DNA of 64,000 nucleotides from Brevibacillus brevis (GTDB taxonomy: Bacteria > Bacillota > Bacilli > Brevibacillales > Brevibacillaceae): positions 5,810,001 through 5,874,000 of the forward strand of contig NZ_CP041767.1 in NCBI RefSeq assembly GCF_022026395.1, given 5' to 3'. This document shows, piece by piece, positions 33,543 to 43,028 of the stretch. The notes below the pieces were generated by a model. The model saw nothing but the letters and a program-made list of their open reading frames with translations, had not been told where the DNA came from and did not search any database. The translations under genes and the position numbers were made by a program. Numbering within the stretch: position 1 is the stretch's first letter; every line of letters starts with the position of its first letter.

Positions 33543-35171
33543 CTAGCTTAATCCGATCACTTGGCCATCCTCGTCTACATATAACGATTCAGCAGCCGGC
33601 TTTTTCGGGAGGCCTGGCATGGTAACCAAGCTACCGGTCAGTGCCACAATAAAACCAGCTCCTGCTGATATGCGCACTTCACTCACTTGGATCGTGAAGT
33701 CAACAGGTGCTCCCAACAGATCAGCGCGGTCCGTAAAGGAGTAAGGTGTTTTCGCCATGCACACAGGCAGATGGGACATGCCCATTTCTTCTACCTTTTG
33801 GATCGTTTTTAATGCCAGCGGCGAAAAGACACCCCCTGATCCACCGTATACTTCTTTTACGACTGTCTCAATCTTGTCTTTTATGCTGAGGTTATCTTCA
33901 TACAAGAATCGGAAGGATGAAGGCCGCTCTGCTGCACGAGTCACTTTTTCAGCAAGCTCGACACCACCTGCTCCGCCTTCTGCCCATACTTTGGACAGCG
34001 CCGCTTCGGCTCCGGCCGCTTGGCACAGCGCAATGACTGCATCCACCTCTGCCTGGGTATCTGTCGCAAAATGATTGATCGCCACCACTGCTGGCACACC
34101 GAACTTTTGCAGGTTTTCCAGATGGCGCTTGACGTTTTCGAAGCCTTTCTCCAGAGCAGACAAGTTCTCCTCTGCCAGATCAGGTACTTTTACCCCGCCG
34201 TTGTATTTCAACGAGCGAACTGTAATGACCACGACAGCAGCCGATGGAGTCAGACCTGCTTTTCTGCACTTGATGTCAAAAAACTTTTCGGCCCCCAGGT
34301 CGGCACCAAAGCCAGCCTCTGTTACGACGTAATCTGCCAGCTTCAAAGCCATCTTGGTTCCGATCACGCTGCTGCACCCATGCGCGATATTGGCAAAAGG
34401 TCCTCCGTGAATGATGACCGGAGTTCCTTCGATTGTCTGTACGAGATTGGGCTTGATGGCTTCCTTCAAGAGAACACACATCGCATCGACCGCGTTGATT
34501 TCCTCTGCCCGTACAGGCTGATCATCGAAATCGTAGCCAATAATGATCTGGTTCAATCGCTCGCGCAAGTCCGCCAGATTCTCACTCAGGCATAAGATCG
34601 CCATGATTTCCGAAGCGGTTGTAATCATGAAGCCATCTTCACGCGTCATCCCGTTGCCGTCACCCAGACCAACCACGATGTTACGCAGTGCACGGTCGTT
34701 CATGTCCATGGCTCGTTTCCAGACGATTTTCTTTGGATTGAGCCCACGCGGATTGCCGTGGAAAATATGATTGTCGATCATCGCTGCCAACAAGTTATGT
34801 GCAGCTGTAATCGCATGAATGTCCCCTGTAAAATGCAGGTTAATTTCGTCAGCCGGGAGAATTTGTGCTTGGCCGCTTCCGGTTGCGCCTCCTTTGATCC
34901 CCATGCAAGGACCCAAGGACGGCTCGCGAAGCGCTGCCATTGTTTTCTTCCCGAGATAATTTAATGCTTGTGACAAACCAATCGTCGTGAGTGTCTTACC
35001 TGCTCCCGCCGGGTTAGGGTTCATCGCTGTAACAAGAATCAGTTTGCCATCAGGGCGATCCTTCACTTGCTCCCATAGCTCATCTGATAATTTGGCTTTA
35101 TATTTTCCGTATAGCTCCAAATACTGTTCTTCGATACCTGCAATCTTGGCAATTTCAACAATAGACTTCAT
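33543..35171 (-). CDS. fhs: Formate-tetrahydrofolate ligase
   Basis: 542-aa enzyme that joins formate to tetrahydrofolate using ATP, supplying 10-formyl-THF for purine and one-carbon metabolism. The P-loop reads NPNPAGAGKTLTTIGL, slightly different from the common TPTPAGEGKTTTTVGL. Other signatures are REPSLGPCMGIKGGATG, HFTGDIHAITAAHNLLAA, TEAGFGADLGAEKFF, and VVVITVRSLKYNGG. It is monocistronic, with a terminator after it. No folate or purine riboswitch was recognised upstream. Confidence 0.95.
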   Translation of the reverse strand: MKSIVEIAKIAGIEEQYLELYGKYKAKLSDELWEQVKDRPDGKLILVTAMNPNPAGAGKTLTTIGLSQALNYLGKKTMAALREPSLGPCMGIKGGATGSGQAQILPADEINLHFTGDIHAITAAHNLLAAMIDNHIFHGNPRGLNPKKIVWKRAMDMNDRALRNIVVGLGDGNGMTREDGFMITTASEIMAILCLSENLADLRERLNQIIIGYDFDDQPVRAEEINAVDAMCVLLKEAIKPNLVQTIEGTPVIIHGGPFANIAHGCSSVIGTKMALKLADYVVTEAGFGADLGAEKFFDIKCRKAGLTPSAAVVVITVRSLKYNGGVKVPDLAEENLSALEKGFENVKRHLENLQKFGVPAVVAINHFATDTQAEVDAVIALCQAAGAEAALSKVWAEGGAGGVELAEKVTRAAERPSSFRFLYEDNLSIKDKIETVVKEVYGGSGGVFSPLALKTIQKVEEMGMSHLPVCMAKTPYSFTDRADLLGAPVDFTIQVSEVRISAGAGFIVALTGSLVTMPGLPKKPAAESLYVDEDGQVIGLS

Positions 35172-35274
35172 TTTTGCCTCCCTGCCACACCAGAATGTAA
35201 TGCACCAGTTACCAATCTTCTACATTCTGCATAATCATCCTTTCTCCTCTCCTCTTCGACACATTACGCAAAAG

Positions 35275-35313
35275 AAAAAGCCCACATTCCGACAAACGTT
35301 CAGAATGCAGGCC
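35275..35313 (-). terminator. Terminator of the sigma-54 catabolic operon
   Basis: Leftward GCCTGCATTC and GAATGTGGGC form the stem around a 13-nt loop, with TTTTTC following. It lies just after the FAD-linked dehydrogenase gene. Confidence 0.85.
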
Positions 35314-35318
35314 CTCTG

Positions 35319-36683
35319 TTATTTCCCGAAAATTTTCCCCGGATTCAAAATACCGTTTGGGTCCAGCACTTGCTTCATGGCTTGCATGACGTCGAGTGCT
35401 TCTCCGTGTTCCTTGCGCTGGTATTTGATTTTCCCCACACCCACACCATGTTCGCCTGTGCAGGTTCCTCCCCGACTCAATGCGTACTCCACCAGATGGG
35501 CATTTACTTCCTCGGCACGCGCCACTTCTTCGGGGTCATTCAGGTCGATCATCAGGATAGCGTGATAGTTCCCATCCCCGACATGCCCTGCAATCGCTCC
35601 ATCCAGCCCAGCGCGATCAATGGCTTGCCGGGCGTCCACAACAGCTCCTGCCAGCTCGGAAATCGGCAAGCAAACATCTGTTACCATCAGCTTTTTCCCG
35701 GGGGATTTGTGCAGGAAGGCATACGCCAGGTTATGACGAGCGTCCCAGAGCTGCGTCCGCGCCTTCGAATCTGTTTCAAAAAGAAACTGCGTGCAGCCAT
35801 GTCCATCGGCGATGCTCTTCGCAAAGTCGATATCATACGCGAGCCCTTGTTCACTGCCATGGAACTCGATAAACAGCGTCGGTGCTTCCGGGTAGCTCGT
35901 TTCCTTGTACAGATTCACTTGTTGGATGGAACGTTCATCAACCAACTCGATTCGCGCCACTTGAATACCCGCACCGAGAATATCTACGACGGTATCGACA
36001 GCATCCTGAACAGAAGGGAAGCTGGCACGCGCTGCCGTTGTCGCCTCAGGGATGCCGTAAACACGCAAGGTCAGCTCTGTGAATACACCAAGCGTTCCCT
36101 CCGACCCGACAAACAGCCCCGTAAGATGGTAGCCTGAGGAGGATTTGGCTGTCATGCTCCCTGTACGGATGATACGTCCGTCCGCCGTCACCACTTCCAG
36201 ATCGCGCACCTGATCACGCATCACACCATAGCGAACAGAGGTTGTTCCACTGGCGTTTGTGGCAGCCATCCCACCCAAAGTCGCGTCTGCGCCAGGATCG
36301 ACGGAGAAAAACAATCCGTGCTTTTTCAATTCTTTATTGAGCTGAGTGCGCGTGACACCGGGCTGGACTCTCACGAGAAAATCCTTCGGTCGCACCTCCC
36401 GCACTTGGTTCATCAAGGAAAAATCCATGCTGATTCCGCCCGCATATGGAATCGCGTGGCCTTCCAGACTGCTCCCCATGCCAAACGGCGTTACCGCAAT
36501 GCGCTTTTCATTGGCCAGCTTCATGATTTGACTGACTTCCTCGGCCGTCTGCGGAAACACGACTACATCCGGAAGATGCGGGGTATGATACGATTCATCA
36601 TGGCTGTGGTGCTCCAGTACAGTGGGGTTGGTCGATACTCGTTCTTCCCCCAGTAATCCCACTAACGCTTGCTTGTAATCCAC
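35319..36683 (-). CDS. FAD-linked 2-hydroxyacid dehydrogenase (GlcD / D-lactate dehydrogenase type)
   Basis: 454-aa flavoenzyme of the D-lactate or glycolate dehydrogenase family. The FAD-binding domain (about 35-215) contains PFGMGSSLEGHAIP, DPGADATLGGMAATNASGTTSVRYG, and VGSEGTLGVFTELTL. The C-terminal cap domain has AGHVGDGNYHAILM and the end GTCTGEHGVGVGKIKYQ with LDPNGILNPGKIF. It oxidises a 2-hydroxyacid and passes electrons to the respiratory chain. It is the last gene of a sigma-54 operon that also has a TRAP transporter, an ALDH, an SDR and a decarboxylating dehydrogenase, so its substrate is probably the acid taken up by that transporter or a product of it. Confidence 0.9.
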   Translation of the reverse strand: MDYKQALVGLLGEERVSTNPTVLEHHSHDESYHTPHLPDVVVFPQTAEEVSQIMKLANEKRIAVTPFGMGSSLEGHAIPYAGGISMDFSLMNQVREVRPKDFLVRVQPGVTRTQLNKELKKHGLFFSVDPGADATLGGMAATNASGTTSVRYGVMRDQVRDLEVVTADGRIIRTGSMTAKSSSGYHLTGLFVGSEGTLGVFTELTLRVYGIPEATTAARASFPSVQDAVDTVVDILGAGIQVARIELVDERSIQQVNLYKETSYPEAPTLFIEFHGSEQGLAYDIDFAKSIADGHGCTQFLFETDSKARTQLWDARHNLAYAFLHKSPGKKLMVTDVCLPISELAGAVVDARQAIDRAGLDGAIAGHVGDGNYHAILMIDLNDPEEVARAEEVNAHLVEYALSRGGTCTGEHGVGVGKIKYQRKEHGEALDVMQAMKQVLDPNGILNPGKIFGK

Positions 36684-36699
36684 GTTGGTTCCCCCTCCG

Positions 36700-37974
36700 T
36701 TACTTGCTCAAGTTAACAAGGAATAAGCTAATTTCAGGAATATAGGTGATGAGCATCAAATCGACGATCATGATGACCAAAAACGGGATCACCGCTCGCT
36801 CAATCTCCGTATTCTGGAGTTTCGCAATATTTCCTGCTACCAACAAATTGATCCCAACCGGCGGCGTCAGCATACCGATGGCGGAGTTGACGACCATGAT
36901 CACCCCAAATAGCACCGGATCAATGCCCAAAGAATTCGTGATCGGCAAAAGGATCGGGGTCAGGAGAATGATCGTAACCGCCGTTTCCATAAACGTCCCC
37001 AAAATGAGCAGCAAGATGTTAATTATGAGCAACGTAATGATCGTGCTGTCGGTAATCCCCAGCATGAATTGCGCAATTTCCTGCGGGATGTTTTCCCTCG
37101 TCATCAGATAGCCAAACGCATTGGCGGTCGCGATAATAAGCATGATGACCGCTGTCATGCTGGCAGAGCCCGCGAATATTTCCCCCAAGTCCCTCCACTT
37201 GATCTCCCGGTAGACGAAAAGCCCGACAACCAGACCGTATATCACGGCTACCACTGCCGCTTCTGTCGGAGTAAAAATGGCTCCGTATATACCACCAAGA
37301 ATAATAATCGGCATGAGAATCGCCAAAATGGCGTCCTTGAATGCCTCCCATATCTCTTTGGGTGTATGCTTCTCTCCGCCACCCCAGCCATTTTTCTTAC
37401 TGATCCAATACGAGTACAGAATTAGTGAGATCGCTACGAGAATACCTGGCCCGATCCCTGCAATAAATAAGTCGCTAATCGAGGCACTCGCTGCTACCCC
37501 GTATAAAACCATTGGCACGCTCGGAGGAATCATGACACCGATCGTTCCGCCTGTTGCATGCAAGGCCGCAGAAAACCGGATATTATACCCTTTTTTGACC
37601 ATGTGCGGGATCAAAATTCCCCCTACGGCTGCCGTTGTTGCGGCAGAAGAACCCGATATCGCTGCAAAAAAAGTACACCCCATCACCGCCACGATTGCCA
37701 ATCCTCCAGGCAGGTTCCCGACAATCGTATTCGCAAAACGGATCAGCCTTGCCGAGATTCCGCCTGTTTCCATCAGCTTTCCTGCCAAGAGAAAGAACGG
37801 AATCGCCATCAATGGGAAGGAATCTGTCCCGTTGAACATTTTTTGAATGACAACCAGAAGAGGAATGTTCCCCTCCAGCATAAACACCACAACGACAGAT
37901 AACCCCAGTGCCACCCCAATTGGTACATTCAGGATCAGGAGCACCAACAGTGTTACAAACAAAATCGTACCCAC
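36700..37974 (-). CDS. TRAP transporter large permease, DctM type
   Basis: 424-aa integral membrane subunit with about twelve hydrophobic segments. Family marks: FPLMAIPFFLLAGKLMETGGI, FFAAISGSSAATTAAVGGILIP, ATGGTIGVMIPPSVPMVLYG, and MLTPPVGINLLVAGNI. It carries the sodium-coupled transport path. It follows DctQ by seven nt. Substrate is likely a carboxylate. Confidence 0.94.
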   Translation of the reverse strand: MGTILFVTLLVLLILNVPIGVALGLSVVVVFMLEGNIPLLVVIQKMFNGTDSFPLMAIPFFLLAGKLMETGGISARLIRFANTIVGNLPGGLAIVAVMGCTFFAAISGSSAATTAAVGGILIPHMVKKGYNIRFSAALHATGGTIGVMIPPSVPMVLYGVAASASISDLFIAGIGPGILVAISLILYSYWISKKNGWGGGEKHTPKEIWEAFKDAILAILMPIIILGGIYGAIFTPTEAAVVAVIYGLVVGLFVYREIKWRDLGEIFAGSASMTAVIMLIIATANAFGYLMTRENIPQEIAQFMLGITDSTIITLLIINILLLILGTFMETAVTIILLTPILLPITNSLGIDPVLFGVIMVVNSAIGMLTPPVGINLLVAGNIAKLQNTEIERAVIPFLVIMIVDLMLITYIPEISLFLVNLSK

Positions 37975-37981
37975 AATCTGG

Positions 37982-38449
37982 TCACTCCTTCCCGGTAATG
38001 TCTTTCCATGTCACATGGATCACGTTCATGATGAGTAAGGCACCGCTGATCGGAATCACCATGTATACATAGCCCATGGGAACGAGCAGAGTGGGTGAGG
38101 TTTGTGTCATGCTTCTCGCAGATAACAAGTAGCCTTGCTGAACCGTGACAAGAAAGAAGACCAGACTACACAAAGCGGCAATAACCAGCACCACCTTGTT
38201 CATCCGAGGCGACAAGTACTTTTGAATGTATTCCGTACCGATGTGTGCTTTGATCGACATCGCGTACGCTGATCCCAGAAACGTGATCCAAATCAGCAAA
38301 TACCGAGCCAATTCCTCCGTCCAGGCCAAGGGCTGGTCGAGCAAAAAACGGAAAAGCACCTGCAGAAAGACAGCGATCACCATAATAGCCAGCAGGGCAA
38401 TAATGAAAAAACGAAGGATGCTGTTTATTTTGAAAACAAGGTTGCCCAC
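37982..38449 (-). CDS. TRAP transporter small permease, DctQ type
   Basis: 155-aa membrane protein with four hydrophobic segments and the motif LAWTEELARYLLIWITFLGSAYA typical of DctQ. The best start is a GTG at 38449, seven bases after AAAGGAG; a TTG two codons earlier is too close to that signal. It is separated from dctP by a hairpin. Confidence 0.88.
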   Translation of the reverse strand: MGNLVFKINSILRFFIIALLAIMVIAVFLQVLFRFLLDQPLAWTEELARYLLIWITFLGSAYAMSIKAHIGTEYIQKYLSPRMNKVVLVIAALCSLVFFLVTVQQGYLLSARSMTQTSPTLLVPMGYVYMVIPISGALLIMNVIHVTWKDITGKE

Positions 38450-38469
38450 ACACAATCTCCTTTCGCAGG

Positions 38470-38506
38470 AAAAAGGGGAGAAAAGCCAGAGTGGCTCGTC
38501 TCCCTT
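38470..38506 (-). terminator. Partial terminator between dctP and dctQM
   Basis: Leftward AAGGGAGA and TCTCCCCTT pair around an inner AGCC/GGCT stem and are followed by TTTT. This probably lets the binding protein be made in excess over the membrane subunits. Confidence 0.65.
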
Positions 38507-38513
38507 CTGCCGT

Positions 38514-39569
38514 TTATTTTGTATTTACAATTTGATCCACCAGCTCTTTGCCGAACTGCCCGGAAAACTTGTCATAGACAGGCTTCATTGCATCGCGGAA
38601 AGCTTGCTTATCCACATCCTCGGTAATGACTACACCTTTTCCTTTAATAGTGGAAATGGCCTCTTCTTCCATCTTGATCATCAACTCACGCTCGTACTGT
38701 CCCGCTTTTTTGGCTTCCTCGGCAAGAAGTTGCTGGACATCTGCCGGGAGCTTATCCCATACAGGCTTGCTGAACAAGATCATTGCCGCTGAGTAAACAT
38801 GCCCGGTCAAGGCCATTTGCGTTTGCTTGGATTCATACAACTTGTAGGTCTGCGCGACAATCGCCGGATTTTCCTGGGCATCGACGACTCCTTGTTGCAG
38901 CGCTGTCAGCGCCTCTGTCCAAGCCATCGGAGTCGGCTTCGCTCCCAATGCTTCGAATGCAGCCAGATGAATCGGGTTTTCCTGCGTGCGTATCTTCAAC
39001 CCTGCCACGTCCTCCGGCTTCTTGATCACCTTCGAGCCGTTAGTAATATGGCGGAAGCCGTTTTCAGCCCATGCCAGCCCGACCAGATTGGCGTTTTCCA
39101 AATCCTTGAGCAGGTCTTGTCCGACTTGTCCGTCGAGTACCTTGTAAGCCTGCTCACGGCTCTCAAACAAGAACGGAAGATCCAGTACGCCCAGCTTTGG
39201 ATGGAAGTTCATCACAGGCGCAGTCGAGGTAATCGACATATCCGCCGTTCCAAAGGTCAGCGCCTCTGTCAATTCACGCTCCGCTCCTAGCTGGCTCAGC
39301 GGATACACCTCGATTTTCACTTTTCCGTTCGAGCGCTTGTCGACATCCTCGGCCATTTTTTTCAATGCCAAATGGTATGGATGATCCTCCGTAAGTGAAT
39401 GCCCTGCTTTGAATACATAGCTTTGGCCGTCACTTTTCGGTGCTTCTGTCCCCCCGGCTTGTCCCGCAGGTGGAGCAGTCTGTTGACCGCCGCCTCCTCC
39501 ACACGCCGCCAGAAATAAAGACACAGACATGATGCTCGCTAGCACGAAGCTCCCCTTCTTCCGAAACAT
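38514..39569 (-). CDS. TRAP transporter substrate-binding lipoprotein, DctP type
   Basis: 351-aa extracellular solute receptor. A lipoprotein signal ends in the lipobox LAAC (Cys22), followed by a Gly/Gln/Pro linker. The mature domain has the DctP family motifs HSLTEDHPYHLALKKMAE, DMSITSTAPV, GLAWAENGFRHITN, KIRTQENPIHLAAFEALGA and the substrate-binding arginine region. It delivers the operon's carboxylate substrate. GGGGGT precedes the ATG. Confidence 0.93.
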   Translation of the reverse strand: MFRKKGSFVLASIMSVSLFLAACGGGGGQQTAPPAGQAGGTEAPKSDGQSYVFKAGHSLTEDHPYHLALKKMAEDVDKRSNGKVKIEVYPLSQLGAERELTEALTFGTADMSITSTAPVMNFHPKLGVLDLPFLFESREQAYKVLDGQVGQDLLKDLENANLVGLAWAENGFRHITNGSKVIKKPEDVAGLKIRTQENPIHLAAFEALGAKPTPMAWTEALTALQQGVVDAQENPAIVAQTYKLYESKQTQMALTGHVYSAAMILFSKPVWDKLPADVQQLLAEEAKKAGQYERELMIKMEEEAISTIKGKGVVITEDVDKQAFRDAMKPVYDKFSGQFGKELVDQIVNTK

Positions 39570-39598
39570 GCGATAGTACCCCCTGTTAATTCTTTTGT

Positions 39599-40369
39599 TT
39601 AGATCCCTCTTCCACCGTCTACATTCATGACCTCGCCCGTGACAATTTTGGATAGATCAGAAGCCAAATAGAGAGCCGCCTGCGCGATATCCTCCGGCTG
39701 AATCAACATGCCTAACGGAACACTGCTGATGAAAATATCTTTTTTCCCGGCTTCTACTTCCGCTTCATCCCCATTGATAAACTTACCCAGCATCGGTGTC
39801 TCTGCCGGCCCTGGATTGATGACATTGACCCGGATTTGAAAAGGAGCAAGCTCAATCGCCAGTGCCTTGCTCAACATGATAGCGGCCCCCTTGGACGCGC
39901 AGTACGCGTTCAGTCCCGGACGTGCACGAATTCCGGCAATCGAAGCGATATTGATGATGCTGCCTTTCCCCTTCTCCTTCATGTAAGGAACTGCATGCCT
40001 TGTCGTCAAAAAGATCGACTTGGTGTTCACAGACATGATGCGATCCCACTGTTCCAAGGTCAGCTCCTCAATGGGGGTAAACGCTTGGGGGACACCCGCG
40101 CAGTTGACCAGGACATCAATCGAGCCGTACACTTCGAGCGTTTCCTTCACGAGAGCAACGACACTCGTATCGTCTGCCACATCCGTTTGCACCGCATAAC
40201 CTTTCCCTTGTGGCAGCTCTTGAGCGACTGCTACTGCCGCCTCTTTGTTCAAATCAGCCAGGATGACGTTGGCTCCCTCGGCCGCAAAAAGCATCGCAAT
40301 GGCCTTGCCCATTCCTGACGCGGCCCCTGTTACAATCGCCGTTTTTCCCCGCAAAAGGTGCCCGCTCAT
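39599..40369 (-). CDS. Short-chain dehydrogenase/reductase
   Basis: 256-aa NAD(P)-dependent oxidoreductase. Motifs: TGAASGMGKAIA (cofactor loop), LADLN (acidic residue suggesting NAD), NCAG, the catalytic Ser in IINIASIAG and YCASK. The C-terminal VMNVDGGRGI is typical of classical SDRs. It overlaps the ALDH gene by four bases. Probably oxidises a hydroxyl group of the operon's substrate. Confidence 0.9.
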   Translation of the reverse strand: MSGHLLRGKTAIVTGAASGMGKAIAMLFAAEGANVILADLNKEAAVAVAQELPQGKGYAVQTDVADDTSVVALVKETLEVYGSIDVLVNCAGVPQAFTPIEELTLEQWDRIMSVNTKSIFLTTRHAVPYMKEKGKGSIINIASIAGIRARPGLNAYCASKGAAIMLSKALAIELAPFQIRVNVINPGPAETPMLGKFINGDEAEVEAGKKDIFISSVPLGMLIQPEDIAQAALYLASDLSKIVTGEVMNVDGGRGI

Positions 40370-41790
40370 AGGTTGATCACCACCATCCGCTCTTCCGTCA
40401 TCTCTTCGACTGCGTAACGCGGACCTTCTTTGCCCAGTCCGCTGTTTTTGACTCCGCCGTACGGCATGACGTCATTGCGGTAGGTCGATACGTCGTTGAT
40501 CACCACGCCACCGTACTCCAGCACGCGTGCCGCTTTCATCGCGACGTTCAAATCACGGGTAAAAATCCCCGCCTGCAAGCCGTACTCCGAATCGTTGGCT
40601 TGTGTAAAAGCATCTTCAAGATCACTGTACGGAATGATCGTGACAACGGGCGCGAACACTTCCCGGCAAACCACCTTCATCTCTGGCCTTGTATCCACCA
40701 ACACAGCCGGATAGAAGAGAGCTCCCTCCCGTTTGACAGGCAAGAGCGATCTGGCCCCTTGGCTAATCGCTTCCTGTACCCATTCCTCTGTACGGCTCGC
40801 CTCTTTTTCACTGATCATCGGTCCGACATCCGTCTCAGGGTCTTCCGGGTTCCCTACCTTCAACTGATGAACATGCGAGATATACAAGTCGCTGAACGCC
40901 TGCATAACCGATTCATGCACGTAAATGCGCTGAACAGCAATGCACGCCTGGCCAGCATTGTGAAAGCTGCGGGCGGCTGTTTGACGGGCTGCCAGCTCCA
41001 AATCTGCATCGAGGTGCACAATATTGGGAGAGTTGTTGCCGAGCTCCAGCGCAACGGGACGCATGCCACTTCGCTCCTTGATGCGGCGACCGACTTCTCC
41101 TGACCCGGTAAAGGTGTACATGGCGATGCGCTCTTCATCCAGCAGCCATTCTCCTACCTGACTGCCTGCCCCTGTCACGATATTCACATAGCCTTTTGGC
41201 AGGCCCGCTTCCTCCAGGATCTCCACCAACAAAAAGGTTGCGATAGGCGTGACTGTAGCTGGCTTAACGACCAGCGTATTTCCTGCGGCTAGCGCTGGCG
41301 CGATCTTGTGCGTGCTGAGCAGCAAGGGATAGTTAAACGGCGTAATAGCACCGATTACTCCCTTTGGCACCCGAATGGTAAAGCCCAGCCGGTTTTCCGA
41401 GCCTTCCGTTGCTTGCAGCGGAATCATTTCCCCGTGAATCTTCTTGGCTTCCTCTGCTGACAAGCGCAGTGTATTGATCGTCCGATCCAGCTCATTCATC
41501 GCGTCCTTGCGTGTTTTGCCCACTTCGCGAATCAAGGATCGCTCCATCTCGTCCCGGCGGTCCTCCATGAGCTCAGAGGCTCTCAGCAAGATTTTGTATC
41601 GCTGAAAAGGTGTTAATTTGTCCGCCTTAAACGTCTCCCACGCCGCTTCCACCGCTTCTGTTACATGCTGCTGACAAGCCTTGGCAATACGCGCGATGCA
41701 CTCGCCCGTGTACTTGTGAAGGACGGGGATGTAGCTCTCGGTTTTCACCCATTCTCCACCGATGTACAAATCATACGATCTCGCTTCCAT
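40366..41790 (-). CDS. NAD(P)-dependent aldehyde dehydrogenase
   Basis: 474-aa ALDH superfamily enzyme. It has the cofactor motif [41 protein letters not shown], the general base Glu in LELGNNSPNIV (an altered LELGGKSPN) and the catalytic Cys in NAGQACIAVQRI. The sequence is closest in feel to lactaldehyde, glyceraldehyde or phosphonoacetaldehyde type dehydrogenases, but the substrate cannot be fixed. It lies 20 nt after the decarboxylating dehydrogenase gene. Confidence 0.9.
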   Translation of the reverse strand: MEARSYDLYIGGEWVKTESYIPVLHKYTGECIARIAKACQQHVTEAVEAAWETFKADKLTPFQRYKILLRASELMEDRRDEMERSLIREVGKTRKDAMNELDRTINTLRLSAEEAKKIHGEMIPLQATEGSENRLGFTIRVPKGVIGAITPFNYPLLLSTHKIAPALAAGNTLVVKPATVTPIATFLLVEILEEAGLPKGYVNIVTGAGSQVGEWLLDEERIAMYTFTGSGEVGRRIKERSGMRPVALELGNNSPNIVHLDADLELAARQTAARSFHNAGQACIAVQRIYVHESVMQAFSDLYISHVHQLKVGNPEDPETDVGPMISEKEASRTEEWVQEAISQGARSLLPVKREGALFYPAVLVDTRPEMKVVCREVFAPVVTIIPYSDLEDAFTQANDSEYGLQAGIFTRDLNVAMKAARVLEYGGVVINDVSTYRNDVMPYGGVKNSGLGKEGPRYAVEEMTEERMVVINL

Positions 41791-41810
41791 GTCCTCTTCC
41801 TCCCTTATAT

Positions 41811-42887
41811 TTATCTCGTTGTTTGATAGATGTGGCGAACGATTTCGTCTCCTAATTCTTTTGTGGTCGCCGTCCCCCCAAGATCAGGAGTGAGCACCTT
41901 GCCATCTTGCAGCACGTTTTCGATAGCGTTCATGATGACAGTACTGAGCTCTGGCAGATCGAGATGATCCATCATCATGGCGAGGCTCCATACTTGTGCG
42001 ATCGGATTGGCGATTCCTTTACCCGCGATATCTGGCGCAGAGCCGTGAATGGGCTCAAACATGGATGGGTACTTGCGCTCCGGATTGATGTTCGCAGAAG
42101 GAGCCAAGCCCAAACCTCCAACGATTGCCGCCCCGAGATCAGTCAAAATGTCACCAAACAAGTTGCTCGCGACTACGACGTCAAACGTTTCTGGTCGCGT
42201 GATGAAATAGGCAGCGAGTGCGTCGATATGATACAGATTGGTCTGGATGTCTGGGTATTCCTGACTGACTTCCTTGACGATCTCATCCCAAAACGGCATG
42301 GAATGGTTGATGCCATTGGACTTCGTTGCCGCAGTCACGCTCTTTTTCGAACGTTTCTCCGCCAGTGCGTAAGCGTACTTGAGGATGCGCTCTGTGCCAT
42401 ACCGGGTAAATACGTTGTTTTGCACCGCCATTTCGTACGGTGTACCCTGATGCATCCGCCCGCCCATATTGGAGTACTCACCCTCTGTGTTCTCCCGCAC
42501 CACGACGAAATCGAGATCGGCATGCCCCTTATAGCGAAGGGGGCTTTCCAGACCTTTGAGCAGCTTGACCGGGCGAAGGTTCACATACTGCTGGAATGCC
42601 CGGCGAATCGGCAAGATCAGCTCCCACACAGAGACGTGATCAGGAACCTCGGGGGCACCTATTGCACCAAGCAGAATCAAATCATAGTCTTTTAAAAGAT
42701 GGAGTCCATTCTCCGGCATCATTTTGCCGTGTTGGAGATAGTAGCTACAGTTCCAATCCATGACATCACGAGCAAACCGAATGCCACCGTGACTTTCTTC
42801 TATAGCTCCCAACACCTTCAGGCCTTCTTCCATGACTTCGGGACCGATTCCGTCTCCTGGAATTACTGCAATGGAATAGTGTAGCAA
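41811..42887 (-). CDS. Tartrate/D-malate dehydrogenase-like decarboxylating dehydrogenase
   Basis: 358-aa member of the isopropylmalate/isocitrate dehydrogenase superfamily, closest to the YcsA/DmlA (tartrate or D-malate) branch. Seen: IPGDGIGPEVMEEG at the start, VNLRPVKLLKGLESPL (substrate arginines), VVRENTEGEYSNMGGR, and the metal site NLFGDILTDLGAAIVGGLG. The best start is a TTG at 42887 with AGGAGGGA six bases upstream; a longer reading lacks a ribosome binding site. First gene of the sigma-54 operon. Probable reaction is NAD-linked oxidative decarboxylation of a 2-hydroxyacid. Confidence 0.87.
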   Translation of the reverse strand: MLHYSIAVIPGDGIGPEVMEEGLKVLGAIEESHGGIRFARDVMDWNCSYYLQHGKMMPENGLHLLKDYDLILLGAIGAPEVPDHVSVWELILPIRRAFQQYVNLRPVKLLKGLESPLRYKGHADLDFVVVRENTEGEYSNMGGRMHQGTPYEMAVQNNVFTRYGTERILKYAYALAEKRSKKSVTAATKSNGINHSMPFWDEIVKEVSQEYPDIQTNLYHIDALAAYFITRPETFDVVVASNLFGDILTDLGAAIVGGLGLAPSANINPERKYPSMFEPIHGSAPDIAGKGIANPIAQVWSLAMMMDHLDLPELSTVIMNAIENVLQDGKVLTPDLGGTATTKELGDEIVRHIYQTTR

Positions 42888-42939
42888 CGGTCTCCCTCCT
42901 AAAAATCTAAATTTTTCGACTTTATACAACGCTATCTCC

Positions 42940-42957
42940 TTGCATGATTAATGCCAA
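42940..42957 (-). promoter_or_regulatory. Sigma-54 promoter of the hydroxyacid operon
   Basis: Leftward TTGGCATTAATCATGCAA has GG and GC exactly 10 nt apart, as needed for the -24/-12 elements. It lies about 55 nt before the TTG start of the first gene. Confidence 0.8.
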
Positions 42958-43028
42958 GCTCCGTATCATACCCCTGAGCGGATAAAAGTCTATCATCCGT
43001 TCCTCTCCATGCATCACTCGTCTGGTGA

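Noticed and set aside
35172-35274. Folate or purine riboswitch upstream of fhs
   Set aside because: None of the conserved cores of those classes is visible in the short leader.
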